Part shown: positions 45,132 to 53,963 of the stretch, piece after piece
How the letters are laid out: the number at the start of each line of letters is the position of its first letter
Position numbering within the stretch: position 1 is the stretch's first letter
Source of the DNA: Rhizobium johnstonii 3841
GTDB taxonomy: Bacteria > Pseudomonadota > Alphaproteobacteria > Rhizobiales > Rhizobiaceae
DNA: 64,000 nucleotides
Reading direction: 5' to 3'
Assembly (NCBI RefSeq): GCF_000009265.1
Contig: NC_008384.1
Location: forward strand, 1-64,000
Notes under the pieces: model-generated
Seen by the model: only the letters and a program-made list of their open reading frames with translations
Told to the model about the DNA's origin: nothing
The model's database searches: none
Translations under genes and position numbers: made by a program

Positions 45132-46538
45132 ATGACGGTTCAGGGACTTTTTTCCGCCAGAGCCAATGCGGCGGCGCAGATATCGGCGGTGCCGCGCATT
45201 GCGATCGTCGGGCGCGGCTTTTCCGGCATGATGACGGCCATCGCATTGATGAAGACGGTGCGCGCGCCCTTCCATCTGCAGCTGTTCGATCCAAATTCCT
45301 CGGTCAGCGGTGGCCAGGCGCTGGCCTCGGCCCGCTCCTCGACGATCCTCAACACCCGCGTCCGCGATCTCTCGGTCTCGGTCGGCGACAACGACGATTT
45401 CAACGACTGGCTCTGCAGCAATGCCGCCTTCCGCGCCGCCGTGCCGGCCGCGATTCCCGGATTCCGGCAGATCTTCGTGCCGAAGGAAATCTTCAGCGAT
45501 TATGTCTACCAGCGCTTTTCGGAAGCGCTCGCCGCGCGCAGGGACATCACCGTCCAGGTTTGCAATGATCCGGTCGTGGCGATCCGCAGAAGCCATGGCC
45601 ACCGCTTCCTGCTTGAAAGCGCCAATCCCGCCAATCCGCTGTTCGATACCGTCATCCTCGCCACCGGTTACGGCCTGACGGCGCCAGATGCCGGCGGTGA
45701 GGACGTTTCGCCGATCAGGGCCCAGCGCCTCGTCGCGCGGCCGCATGCGGTGCTGCTCGGCAGCGGCATCCGCGTCGTCGACCAGCTGCTGCAGCTGCGC
45801 GATTCCGGTTATGCCGGCCAGGTGACGATCGTTTCAAGGCGCGGCTTCCTGCCCCAGAGCCATACGCCGAATTCCGCCGATCCGGTCTTCCCCGCCGAAA
45901 CGCTGCCCCAGAGCCTGCCGGAGATCGTCCGCTTCATCCGTGAAGCCTGTCGCGAGGCCGAGGAATCCGGGCGAAGCTGGCAATCAGTGATGAACGGCCT
46001 CAGAAAACATGCCCGCTCGCTCTGGCGCTCGCTGCCGGCGCGTGACAAGCATCAGTTCAACCGCCATCTCAGGGCGATCTATGACAGCCATCGCAACCGC
46101 CTGCCAGAAGCCATGCACCTGCGCCTGAGACGCGAACTCGCCGAAGGCCGCACGGTGCTGCGCCGCGGCCGGGCGGGCCGCCGGGGCCTGAGCGGCCTGT
46201 TCTTCACGCCGGCCGGTTCCACTGCCGAAGAGGTCATCCATGCCGAGCGCATCATCGATTGCCGCTGCCAGGCGCCTGATCTTTCCGCGCCCTTGATGCA
46301 GAGCCTGCTTTCCGCCGGCCTCGCCATGCCGGACGAGCTGTCGCTCGGGCTGGCGGTCAATGCGCGCGGCGAGCCCTTCCTCGAGGACGGTTCGACGGTC
46401 GCGGGGCTCTTTGCCGTCGGCCCGCTCGGTCTCGGCAGCCTGCCCGATATCGATCTGGTGCCGGAGATCGTTTCGCAGGCCTATGCCGCTGCCGAGCGTG
46501 TCAGCGAGCGGTTCTACTCGCAGGTCAAGGCCGTCTGA
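45132..46538 (+). CDS. FAD/NAD(P)-binding protein (NAD_binding_9 type)
   Basis: 468-residue predicted flavoprotein. The N-terminal Rossmann motif IAIVGRGFSGMMTAIAL starts near residue 21. A second nucleotide-binding region holds AVLLGSGIRVVDQLLQL, and the C-terminus has LFAVGPLGLGSLPDIDLVPE, typical of the NAD_binding_9 family. The reaction is unknown; related proteins are N-hydroxylases or uncharacterised oxidoreductases. It stands alone, 68 bp ahead of the histidine kinase gene on the same strand. Confidence 0.82.
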   Translation: MTVQGLFSARANAAAQISAVPRIAIVGRGFSGMMTAIALMKTVRAPFHLQLFDPNSSVSGGQALASARSSTILNTRVRDLSVSVGDNDDFNDWLCSNAAFRAAVPAAIPGFRQIFVPKEIFSDYVYQRFSEALAARRDITVQVCNDPVVAIRRSHGHRFLLESANPANPLFDTVILATGYGLTAPDAGGEDVSPIRAQRLVARPHAVLLGSGIRVVDQLLQLRDSGYAGQVTIVSRRGFLPQSHTPNSADPVFPAETLPQSLPEIVRFIREACREAEESGRSWQSVMNGLRKHARSLWRSLPARDKHQFNRHLRAIYDSHRNRLPEAMHLRLRRELAEGRTVLRRGRAGRRGLSGLFFTPAGSTAEEVIHAERIIDCRCQAPDLSAPLMQSLLSAGLAMPDELSLGLAVNARGEPFLEDGSTVAGLFAVGPLGLGSLPDIDLVPEIVSQAYAAAERVSERFYSQVKAV

Positions 46539-46606
46539 AATTCGGGCCGTTTCGGAACCATCCACCCCCTGCTGCGTTATAAAGCGCTGGTGACTCCGAG
46601 GGGCCG

Positions 46607-48535
46607 ATGGAAGTGCTGAATCGACATGACACGTCTCTTGACGAGGAGGGACGCTTTCGCCTTCTGGTCGATGCCATCACCGACTACGCTATCTATATGC
46701 TGAGCCCCGAGGGCATCGTCACCAGCTGGAATAGCGGCGCCCAGCGCTTCAAGGGTTACAAGCCTCCAGAAATTCTCGGCGAGCATTTTTCCCGTTTCTA
46801 CTTGGAAGAGGACCGCGCCGCGGGACTACCTGCGCGCGCGCTGGCCACGGCGGCGGAGCACGGTCGCTTCGAGGGAGAAGGCTGGCGCCAGCGCAAGGAT
46901 GGCAGCCGCTTCTGGGCGCATGTGATCATCGATCCGATCCGTCGTCCTTCTGGCGAGCTCATCGGCTATGCCAAGATCACCCGCGACCTGACCGAACGCC
47001 GAGCAGCTGAACAGGCGATCCGCCAGAGCGAGGAACAATTCCGCCGGCTGGTCCAGGGCGTCTCCGACTATGCGATCTACATGCTCGATCCCACGGGCAA
47101 TGTCAGCAGTTGGAATTTCGGCGCCGAGCGGATCAAGGGCTATCGGCCGCAAGAAATTATCGGCACGCATTTCTCGACCTTCTATACAGCCGAAGACCGC
47201 GAAGCCGGCCTGCCGGAAACCGCGCTCGGCATCGCCCGCGCCGAGGGCCGGTTCGAGAGGGAAGGCTGGCGCGTCCGCAAGGACGGCACCCGTTTTTGGG
47301 CCAGCATCGTCATCGACGCCATTCGGGACGAGGAAGGCAATGTGCTCGGTTTCGCCAAGATCACCCGAGATATCACCGAGAAGATGGAGACCCAGCGGGC
47401 ACTGGAGCAGGCGCGCGAAGAGCTCTTCCAGTCGCAGAAGATGGAGGCGATCGGTCAATTGACCGGCGGTATCGCCCATGATTTCAACAATCTGCTGATG
47501 GCAGTGCTCGGCAGTCTCGAAATCCTGAAGAAACGCATGCCGCAGGATCTCTCGCTGACATCGCTGGTCGACAACGCCATGCAGGGCGCCCAGCGGGGTG
47601 CCGCGCTGACGCAGCGCATGCTGGCCTTTTCCCGCCGGCAGGAACTGCACGTGGAGCCGATCGACGTCTCCGGCCTGGTCCGTGGCATGATGGATATGCT
47701 GAGCCGTTCGCTCGGCCCCCTCACCGCGATCGAGACCTCTTTCCCCGTCAGGCTGCCGACGATCCTGACCGATCCGAACCAGCTGGAGATGGCGATCCTG
47801 AACCTCGTCGTCAACGCCCGCGACGCCATGCCGTCCGGCGGCCGGATCGTGCTTCGCGCTTCCGAAGAATCGCTGCCGTCAGGCAAAATTCCGCTGCCGC
47901 CCGGCCGCTATGTCCGCATCGCGGTGATCGACGAAGGCGAGGGCATGGATGCCAAGACGCTGGAGCAGGCCATCACGCCGTTCTTCACCACCAAGGGTGT
48001 CGGCAAGGGCACCGGCCTCGGCCTGTCCATGGTGCAGGGCCTTGCGTCCCAGTCTGGCGGACGCCTGATGATGAAGAGCAGCCTCGGCGAAGGCACGACA
48101 GTCGAATTGTGGTTCCCGGTCGCAAGTGTCGAACAGACGACCGAGGCCGCTGCCGACCGGCCGCGGCAGGAGGAAAATGCGACGCCTCGGCTGCGCATCG
48201 TCGCCGTCGATGACGATGGTCTGGTCCTGATGAACACGACGCTGATGCTGGAGGATCTCGGCCATACCGTGTTCGAGGCGATGGCGGGTCCGGAGGCGCT
48301 CGACATCCTGCGCAAAGAGCAGGTCGACCTGGTGATCTGCGACCATGCCATGCCGCGCATGACCGGCGCGCAGCTCGCCCAGGCGATCCGCAGCGAATGG
48401 CCCGACATGCCGATCATCCTCGCGACCGGTTACGCCGAGATTCCCGAAGGCGCCGGCATCGTCGACCTGCCCCGCCTGGGCAAGCCCTTTTCGCAGGCGC
48501 AGCTCGCCGAGGCGATCAGCCGGATCGCGTCATAG
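46607..48535 (+). CDS. Hybrid PAS histidine kinase with C-terminal receiver
   Basis: 642-residue cytoplasmic sensor kinase without membrane segments. Two tandem PAS domains (about residues 14-130 and 143-260) are closely similar to each other (YAIYML ... SWN ... GY and GLP ... RFEGEGW/RFEREGW). A dimerisation/phosphoacceptor domain follows with His291 (GGIAHDFNNLL). The ATPase domain has N (LNLVVNARDAM), G1 and FFTTKGVGKGTGLGLSM. The C-terminal receiver has its Asp near 578 (CDHAMP). The signal is unknown; PAS domains may bind haem, flavin or a small ligand. The lone receiver at 22772 is one possible partner. Confidence 0.93.
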   Translation: MEVLNRHDTSLDEEGRFRLLVDAITDYAIYMLSPEGIVTSWNSGAQRFKGYKPPEILGEHFSRFYLEEDRAAGLPARALATAAEHGRFEGEGWRQRKDGSRFWAHVIIDPIRRPSGELIGYAKITRDLTERRAAEQAIRQSEEQFRRLVQGVSDYAIYMLDPTGNVSSWNFGAERIKGYRPQEIIGTHFSTFYTAEDREAGLPETALGIARAEGRFEREGWRVRKDGTRFWASIVIDAIRDEEGNVLGFAKITRDITEKMETQRALEQAREELFQSQKMEAIGQLTGGIAHDFNNLLMAVLGSLEILKKRMPQDLSLTSLVDNAMQGAQRGAALTQRMLAFSRRQELHVEPIDVSGLVRGMMDMLSRSLGPLTAIETSFPVRLPTILTDPNQLEMAILNLVVNARDAMPSGGRIVLRASEESLPSGKIPLPPGRYVRIAVIDEGEGMDAKTLEQAITPFFTTKGVGKGTGLGLSMVQGLASQSGGRLMMKSSLGEGTTVELWFPVASVEQTTEAAADRPRQEENATPRLRIVAVDDDGLVLMNTTLMLEDLGHTVFEAMAGPEALDILRKEQVDLVICDHAMPRMTGAQLAQAIRSEWPDMPIILATGYAEIPEGAGIVDLPRLGKPFSQAQLAEAISRIAS

Positions 48536-48541
48536 GGGTGA

Positions 48542-49333
48542 TCACCGCCGCATCCTGCGAGTTGCCCTCTCGCCGCGAAGAATGAAGACGAGCAAGGCCA
48601 GCACCATCGCCGCCAGCCCGTACCAGGTGATCGCGTAGAGGAGATGGTTGTTGGGGAAGGCGATGATCGTGAGGCCGCCGACGGGCAGACCGCCCGGGTT
48701 GGCCGTGGCATCGGCATCGATGAAATAGGGCGCTGGCGCACCGACTCCGCGCTTTTCAGCGATCGCCGCGACATCGCGCGAATACCAGCGGTCGGCAGCG
48801 ACGTCGTTCGATTGCAGCAGCGATCCCTTCGGCTCCGTCATCCGCATCAGCCCGGTGATCTCCACCGGGCCTGATGGTTGCCCCTCGCGCCGCGTGGCCG
48901 GGTCGCGCCTGTCGGTCGGCACGAAGCCGCGATTGACGAGGATTGATGTCCCGTCGGCAAGCGTCAGCGGCGCCATCACCCAATAACCCGGACCGAGCGC
49001 GGTCGAGGCATAGACCAGCGTTTCCTTGTCGTTCGCCAGCGTTCCGACCGCGGTCACCCGCCGATATTCGTCATCGGTGGCATTGACCTTTTTCCAGTCG
49101 GCTTGTGCAGGCGCCGGCACGGGTGGCGCATGCACACGCTGGTCGACGCGGGCGACGAGATCGCGTTTCCAGGCAAGGCGCTCGACCTGCCAGGTGCCGA
49201 GTGCGGAAAGTGCCGCGGCAAGCAGCACCAGACAGACGGTGAAGATCGCGCGTTTTACCCGATAATGCCGTCCAGCCGATTTTTCCGAGGGAGCCTGCGG
49301 GTGACGCTGCCGCCGGCCCTTCGTGACGGTCAC
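48542..49333 (-). CDS. SURF1-family oxidase assembly protein
   Basis: 263-residue SURF1/Shy1 homologue with a membrane segment near each end (about residues 30-50 and 230-250) and a large periplasmic part between. SURF1 assists haem insertion into haem-copper oxidases, and here it is the last gene of the cyo operon. The GTG at 49333 overlaps the cyoD stop (GTGA), fixing the start; the frame is open further upstream only by chance. It is convergent with the histidine kinase across 6 bp. Confidence 0.9.
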   Translation of the reverse strand: MTVTKGRRQRHPQAPSEKSAGRHYRVKRAIFTVCLVLLAAALSALGTWQVERLAWKRDLVARVDQRVHAPPVPAPAQADWKKVNATDDEYRRVTAVGTLANDKETLVYASTALGPGYWVMAPLTLADGTSILVNRGFVPTDRRDPATRREGQPSGPVEITGLMRMTEPKGSLLQSNDVAADRWYSRDVAAIAEKRGVGAPAPYFIDADATANPGGLPVGGLTIIAFPNNHLLYAITWYGLAAMVLALLVFILRGERATRRMRR

Positions 49334-49731
49334 GGCATGTTCTTCATCATCTCGGGGCTCATCGGCATCATGTTGGTGTTGAGATGATGCATGACCCAGA
49401 GCGAACCGGAGAGCGCAATGGCGACGATGATGAGCGTGAAGATCAGCGCCATGATCGTCCACCCACCCTCGCTCCTGGTATTCATGTGCAGGAAGAACAC
49501 CATATGGACGACGATCTGGATCGCGCCTAGGCCCATCACCAGCACCGCCGTCAGCACGGGGCTCGCGAAGACGCCTGACATGACCAGCCAGAAGGGAATG
49601 GCGGTCAGGATGACGGAGAGCACGAAGCCCGTCATGTAGCTGCGGAACGTGCCATGGCCGGCCTGATGGCCGTGGCTGTGGCCGTGGTGAGCCTCGTGGG
49701 CATCCTCATGTGCGGGTGCTTGCGAAATCAT
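49330..49731 (-). CDS. cyoD: Cytochrome o ubiquinol oxidase subunit IV
   Basis: 133-residue small subunit with three membrane segments (about residues 34-52, 58-80 and 95-115) as in CyoD. Its N-terminal 30 residues are rich in histidine (HEDAHEAHHGHSHGHQ), an extension not present in E. coli CyoD as I recall it. The ATG overlaps the cyoC stop by 4 bp. Confidence 0.91.
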   Translation of the reverse strand: MISQAPAHEDAHEAHHGHSHGHQAGHGTFRSYMTGFVLSVILTAIPFWLVMSGVFASPVLTAVLVMGLGAIQIVVHMVFFLHMNTRSEGGWTIMALIFTLIIVAIALSGSLWVMHHLNTNMMPMSPEMMKNMP

Positions 49732-50354
49732 CCGAGAACTCCCAGCAGATAGACGAAGGAAAAGACGCCGATCCAGACGACGTCGAGGAAGTGCCAGAAC
49801 ATCGACAGGCACATCAGGCGGCGGCGGTTGGCCTCGATCAGCCCGTGCATCGACACCTGCACCATCAGGGTGATCAGCCAGATGATGCCGAAGGTGACAT
49901 GCAGCCCGTGAGTGCCGACGAGCGTGAAGAAGGAGGAGAGGAAGGCGCTGCGCGTCGGCCCGGCGCCTTCATGGATCAGGTGGACGAACTCGTAGAGTTC
50001 GAGCCCGATGAAGGCCGCGCCGAACAAGCCGGTCACGCCAAGCCAGAACAGCGTTTCCGCCTTTGCGTTGCGCTCCATCTGCAGCATGGCGAAGCCGTAG
50101 GTGATCGAGGAGAAGAGCAGCATCGAGGTGTTCAGGGCAACGATCGGCAGATCGAAGAGATCGGCGGGCGAGGGGCCTGCGGCATAATTGCGGCCGAGCA
50201 CGCCGTGCGTTGCAAACAGCACGGCGAAGATCAGGCAGTCGCTCATCAGGTAGAGCCAGAAGCCGAGATTGGTGCTGTTTTCCGGATGATGGTCTTCCGT
50301 CAGGTAGAATTCAGGCTTTTCGGCCGTGTCGATAGTCTGATCGCTCATGGTCAT
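49728..50354 (-). CDS. cyoC: Cytochrome o ubiquinol oxidase subunit III
   Basis: 208-residue subunit III of the bo3-type oxidase with five membrane segments and the conserved LGFWLYLMSDCLIFA start and THGLHVTFGI motif. The start is ATG 50354, which shares one base with the cyoB stop, or ATG 50348 two codons later. Confidence 0.93.
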   Translation of the reverse strand: MTMSDQTIDTAEKPEFYLTEDHHPENSTNLGFWLYLMSDCLIFAVLFATHGVLGRNYAAGPSPADLFDLPIVALNTSMLLFSSITYGFAMLQMERNAKAETLFWLGVTGLFGAAFIGLELYEFVHLIHEGAGPTRSAFLSSFFTLVGTHGLHVTFGIIWLITLMVQVSMHGLIEANRRRLMCLSMFWHFLDVVWIGVFSFVYLLGVLG

Positions 50355-52357
50355 CACACCTGCTCGGCAAGCAACGCGGTGCGCTTGCCTTCCGTTTCGG
50401 TCACCTCTTCGGCGGGGATGTGGAAATCGCGTCCGTAGTTGAAGGTATGGCCGATCGCGACCACCAGCATGGCGACGAAGGAGACGACGACCAGCCACCA
50501 CATATACCAGATCAGCCCGAAGGCGAGGGCGACGCTGATGGCCGAGAGTATCGCGCCGGTGCCGGTATTCTTCGGCATATGGATCGGCCGGAAGCCTTCC
50601 AGCGGGCGTGCATAACCGCGGTTCTTCATGTCGTACCAGCTGTCATGATCGTGCACCACCGGCGTGAAGGCGAAGTTGTAATCCGGCGGCGGCGAGGATG
50701 TCGACCATTCCAGCGTGCGGCCGTCCCACGGGTCGCCGCTGTCGTCGCGCAATTCCTCGCGTTTCATGAAGCTGACGACGATCTGGATCAGGAAGGCGGC
50801 GATGCCAAGCGCGATCAGGCCGACGCCGAAGGCGGCGATGATGAACCAGATCTGCAGCGACGGATCCTCGAACTGGCTGACGCGGCGGGTGACACCCATC
50901 AGGCCGAGCACATAGAGCGGCATGAAGGCGAACCAGAAGCCGATCTGCCAGAACCAGAAGCTCATCTTGCCCCAGAAGGGATCGAGCTTGAAGCCGAAGG
51001 CCTTCGGGAACCAGTAGTTCACGCCGGCGAACATGCCGAAGAGAACGCCGCCGATGATGACGTTGTGGAAGTGGGCGATGAGGAACAGCGAATTGTGCAG
51101 CACGAAGTCGGCCGGCGGCACGGCAAGCATGACGCCGGTCATGCCGCCGATGACGAAGGTGACCATGAAGCCGACCGTCCACAGCATCGGCACCTCAAAG
51201 CGGATGCGGCCACGATACATGGTGAAGAGCCAGTTGAAAATCTTCGCCCCGGTCGGGATCGAGATGATCATCGTGGTGATGCCGAAGAAGGAATTGACGC
51301 TGGCGCCCGAGCCCATCGTGAAGAAGTGGTGCAGCCAGACGATGTAGGAGAGGATCATGATCACGCAGGTCGCGTAGACCATGGAGGCGTAGCCGAAGAG
51401 ACGCTTGCCGGAGAAGGTGGCGACGACTTCCGAGAAGATGCCGAAGGCCGGCAGCACGAGGATATAGACCTCCGGATGACCCCAGATCCAGATGAGGTTG
51501 ATGTACATCATCGGATTGCCGCCGAGGTCGTTGGTGAAGAAGTTCGTGCCGGCATAGCGGTCGAGCGACAGAAGCGCGAGTGTCGCCGTCAGGATCGGGA
51601 AGGAGGCGACGATCAGCACGTTGGTGCAAAGCGCCGTCCAGGTGAAGACCGGCATCTTCATGAAGGTCATGCCCGGCGCACGCATCTTGACGATGGTGGC
51701 GATCAGATTGATGCCCGAAAGCGTCGTTCCCACACCGGCCACCTGCAGGCCCCAGATATAATAGTCGACGCCGACGCCCGGACTGTAGGCTGCGCCCGAC
51801 AGCGGCGGGTAGGCAAGCCAGCCGGTCTGGGCGAATTCGCCGATGAACAGCGACAGCATGATGATGATCGCGCCGGCGGTGGTCATCCAGAACGAGAAGT
51901 TGTTGAGGAAGGGGAAGGAGACGTCGCGCGCGCCGATCTGCAGGGGCACCACGAAGTTCATCAGACCGGTGACGAAGGGCATCGCCACGAAGAAGATCAT
52001 GATGACGCCGTGGGCGGTGAAGACCTGGTCGTAATGGTGCGGCGGCAGATAGCCCTCCGAGCCGTTGAAGGCGATCGCCTGCTGGATGCGCATCAGGATC
52101 GCATCGGAGAAGCCGCGCAACAGCATGATGACGGCCAGGATCACATACATGATGCCGATCTTCTTGTGATCGACGCTGCAGATCCAGTCGCGCCAGAGCG
52201 GGCCCCAGAACTTGAAATAGGTGATGATGCCGAGCACCGCGATGGCGCCGATGACGACGCCGATGAAGGTCACGACCAGGATCGGCTCGTGATAGGGGAT
52301 GGCATCGAGGGTCAACCGGCCGAAGACGAACTTCAGGAGGTCAGGATTGGAAAACAT
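50354..52357 (-). CDS. cyoB: Cytochrome o ubiquinol oxidase subunit I
   Basis: 667-residue catalytic subunit with about 15 membrane segments, carrying haem b, haem o3 and CuB. Visible motifs are the start of the oxidase core (WRDWICSVDHKKIGIMY), WGHPEVYILVLP with the cross-linked His-Tyr pair, and HFHNVIIGGV with the haem-ligand histidines. It reduces oxygen with electrons from quinol and pumps protons. It is followed directly by cyoC. Confidence 0.96.
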   Translation of the reverse strand: MFSNPDLLKFVFGRLTLDAIPYHEPILVVTFIGVVIGAIAVLGIITYFKFWGPLWRDWICSVDHKKIGIMYVILAVIMLLRGFSDAILMRIQQAIAFNGSEGYLPPHHYDQVFTAHGVIMIFFVAMPFVTGLMNFVVPLQIGARDVSFPFLNNFSFWMTTAGAIIIMLSLFIGEFAQTGWLAYPPLSGAAYSPGVGVDYYIWGLQVAGVGTTLSGINLIATIVKMRAPGMTFMKMPVFTWTALCTNVLIVASFPILTATLALLSLDRYAGTNFFTNDLGGNPMMYINLIWIWGHPEVYILVLPAFGIFSEVVATFSGKRLFGYASMVYATCVIMILSYIVWLHHFFTMGSGASVNSFFGITTMIISIPTGAKIFNWLFTMYRGRIRFEVPMLWTVGFMVTFVIGGMTGVMLAVPPADFVLHNSLFLIAHFHNVIIGGVLFGMFAGVNYWFPKAFGFKLDPFWGKMSFWFWQIGFWFAFMPLYVLGLMGVTRRVSQFEDPSLQIWFIIAAFGVGLIALGIAAFLIQIVVSFMKREELRDDSGDPWDGRTLEWSTSSPPPDYNFAFTPVVHDHDSWYDMKNRGYARPLEGFRPIHMPKNTGTGAILSAISVALAFGLIWYMWWLVVVSFVAMLVVAIGHTFNYGRDFHIPAEEVTETEGKRTALLAEQV

Positions 52358-52399
52358 GGAACAACCCGTTCATTATGTCTTGCGACGCAAAGCGCCAGG

Positions 52400-53584
52400 T
52401 TAATTGTTGTTGTTGAGCTGCGCCGGCGCCGGATCGGCGCCATTGCTCATGCCGGGCATGGAGTGACCCTCATGCTGCATGTCCATTCCGGGCGTGCTAG
52501 GCATGCCGGGCATGTCGTGCTGCATGCTGTTGCCGTCGGTCCGCTCGGCGGGCTCGCTGCGGGCCGGAGCCCCGGTCGCCGGCACGGTGGCGGCGGGCGC
52601 CACGATGCCTTCGTCGGCATGACGGTCGTCGTATCGCAGCTTCTCGCGGTTCTCGGCACTTTCCTTGCCGCCGCCGCCCATCATGTCGATATGCATCATC
52701 TCGTTCATGCACATCTTGCCCGGAGCGGCGCACATGTTGAGGATGGCGTTGTAAAGGTCGGCATCGGCGCCGGCATAATAACGCACCGGTTCCTTCTCGC
52801 TCGGCTTCTCGAGCTTGAGATAGGCGTCGCGGTTGAGCATCGTGCCCTGCTGCTTGACCTGCGCCACCCAGGCGTCAAAGCCCGCCTGGTCGAGGCCGTG
52901 GAACTTGAAGCGCATGTGCGAGAAGCCGCTTCCGCTGTAATTGGCGGAGAAGCCCTCATATTCGCCTTGCTTGTTGATGACGGCGTGCAGCTTCGTCTCC
53001 ATGCCGGGCATCGCATAGATCTGGCCGGCTAGCGCCGGGATATAGAAGGAGTTCATCACCGAGGAGGCGGTGATCTTGAAATTGATCGGCACGTCGACTG
53101 GGGCAGCGAGTTCGTTGACGGTGGCAATGCCGAGTTCGGGATAGAAGAACAGCCACTTCCAGTCGAGCGCCACGACCTCGACGATCAGCGGCTTGGTATT
53201 GGCCGGAATGGCGCGCTCCGCATCGAGGCGGTCGAGCGGGCGATAGGGATCGAGCTTATGGGTGGAAATCCAGGTCACGGCGCCGAGCGCGATGATGATC
53301 GCAAGCGGCGCTGCCCAGATCACGATTTCGAGGCGGGTCGAATGGTGCCATTCCGGCGCGTAGGTGGCGGCCGTATTGGAGCGGCGGTAGCGCCAGGCGA
53401 AGAACAGCGTCAGGAAGATCACCGGGATGATGATCAAAAGCATCAGCACCGTCGAGATGACGATGAGATCGCGCTGTTGCGCGGCGATGTCGCCGGAGGG
53501 CGCCATGACCACCATGTTGCATCCTGCCAGGAAAAGCAGCGGCAAGACGGATAGAAGGCGGGAAAACTTCACCAGTTTTAGCAC
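52400..53584 (-). CDS. cyoA: Cytochrome o ubiquinol oxidase subunit II, long Met/His-rich tail
   Basis: 394-residue lipoprotein subunit II. The signal ends in the lipobox LAGC (Cys at about residue 22). Two membrane segments (about 40-65 and 85-105) precede a periplasmic cupredoxin-like domain without the CuA ligands, as in quinol oxidases. Compared with E. coli CyoA (about 315 aa) there is an extra C-terminal region of some 80 residues rich in Met and His (MQHDMPGMPS, MDMQHEGHSMPGM). The start is taken as GTG 53584, because the frame upstream does not encode a signal peptide; GTG 53572 is possible. First gene of cyoABCD-surf1. Confidence 0.92.
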   Translation of the reverse strand: MLKLVKFSRLLSVLPLLFLAGCNMVVMAPSGDIAAQQRDLIVISTVLMLLIIIPVIFLTLFFAWRYRRSNTAATYAPEWHHSTRLEIVIWAAPLAIIIALGAVTWISTHKLDPYRPLDRLDAERAIPANTKPLIVEVVALDWKWLFFYPELGIATVNELAAPVDVPINFKITASSVMNSFYIPALAGQIYAMPGMETKLHAVINKQGEYEGFSANYSGSGFSHMRFKFHGLDQAGFDAWVAQVKQQGTMLNRDAYLKLEKPSEKEPVRYYAGADADLYNAILNMCAAPGKMCMNEMMHIDMMGGGGKESAENREKLRYDDRHADEGIVAPAATVPATGAPARSEPAERTDGNSMQHDMPGMPSTPGMDMQHEGHSMPGMSNGADPAPAQLNNNN

Positions 53585-53905
53585 GTCTCTAAGCTCTTGT
53601 TGTTTCGTTCGTTCCGCGACTAACGCACTGAACCCGATAGCGACATGAGGTGTTTGGTCGCAGTGCAGCAATCATGCCGCACTGCGGCACAAATGATGGT
53701 GCACTACAGCTTTGGAATCCTGATGAAATCAAGAAGGATTCTTTCGCCAGCGCATGTTTTGTTCCAATATATCCGCAAGGGCCGGCCAAGCCAGCGTCCC
53801 CGGGAAAAATCGCGCTCCGGATCACGCTATTTTTTCCGTCTACGCCTCATTTTGAGCCGTGATGATGAACTATTTGCGTCTTACGGACTTGATAAGCCTG
53901 CAGGT

Positions 53906-53919
53906 TTGATCAAGATCAG
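53906..53919. promoter_or_regulatory. Candidate FNR/FixK box
   Basis: TTGATCAAGATCAG matches the consensus TTGAT-N4-ATCAA in 9 of 10 specified bases. It is 45 bp before the MFS start codon and 322 bp before cyoA. Oxygen control is plausible beside a terminal oxidase operon, but which gene is controlled is unclear. Confidence 0.5.
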
Positions 53920-53949
53920 GTTGAGGCGCCTTGCCGAAAGCGCCTCAAC
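53920..53949 (+). promoter_or_regulatory. 10-bp hairpin abutting the MFS ribosome-binding site
   Basis: GTTGAGGCGC (53920-53929) and GCGCCTCAAC (53940-53949) form a perfect stem with a 10-nt loop. The Shine-Dalgarno sequence GAGGGAGG (53950-53957) follows at once. There is no T-run, so translational control or mRNA stabilisation is more likely than termination. Confidence 0.55.
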
Positions 53950-53963
53950 GAGGGAGGCGTTTC

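Larger units (their letters stand above)
53585..53963. other. 379-bp divergent regulatory region, cyo operon and MFS gene
   Basis: No gene is supported here. It separates cyoA (leftwards) from an MFS symporter gene (rightwards). Identified within it are an FNR/FixK-like box and a strong hairpin directly before the MFS ribosome-binding site (separate entries). The middle is AT-rich (near 53740-53900) and should contain the promoters, but none can be fixed by eye. Confidence 0.7.

Noticed and set aside
50420..53032. 870-codon open frame on the plus strand opposite cyoB/cyoA
   Set aside because: It is antisense to conserved oxidase genes, its product is low-complexity (Asp/His/Arg-rich), and long antisense frames are expected in GC-rich DNA.
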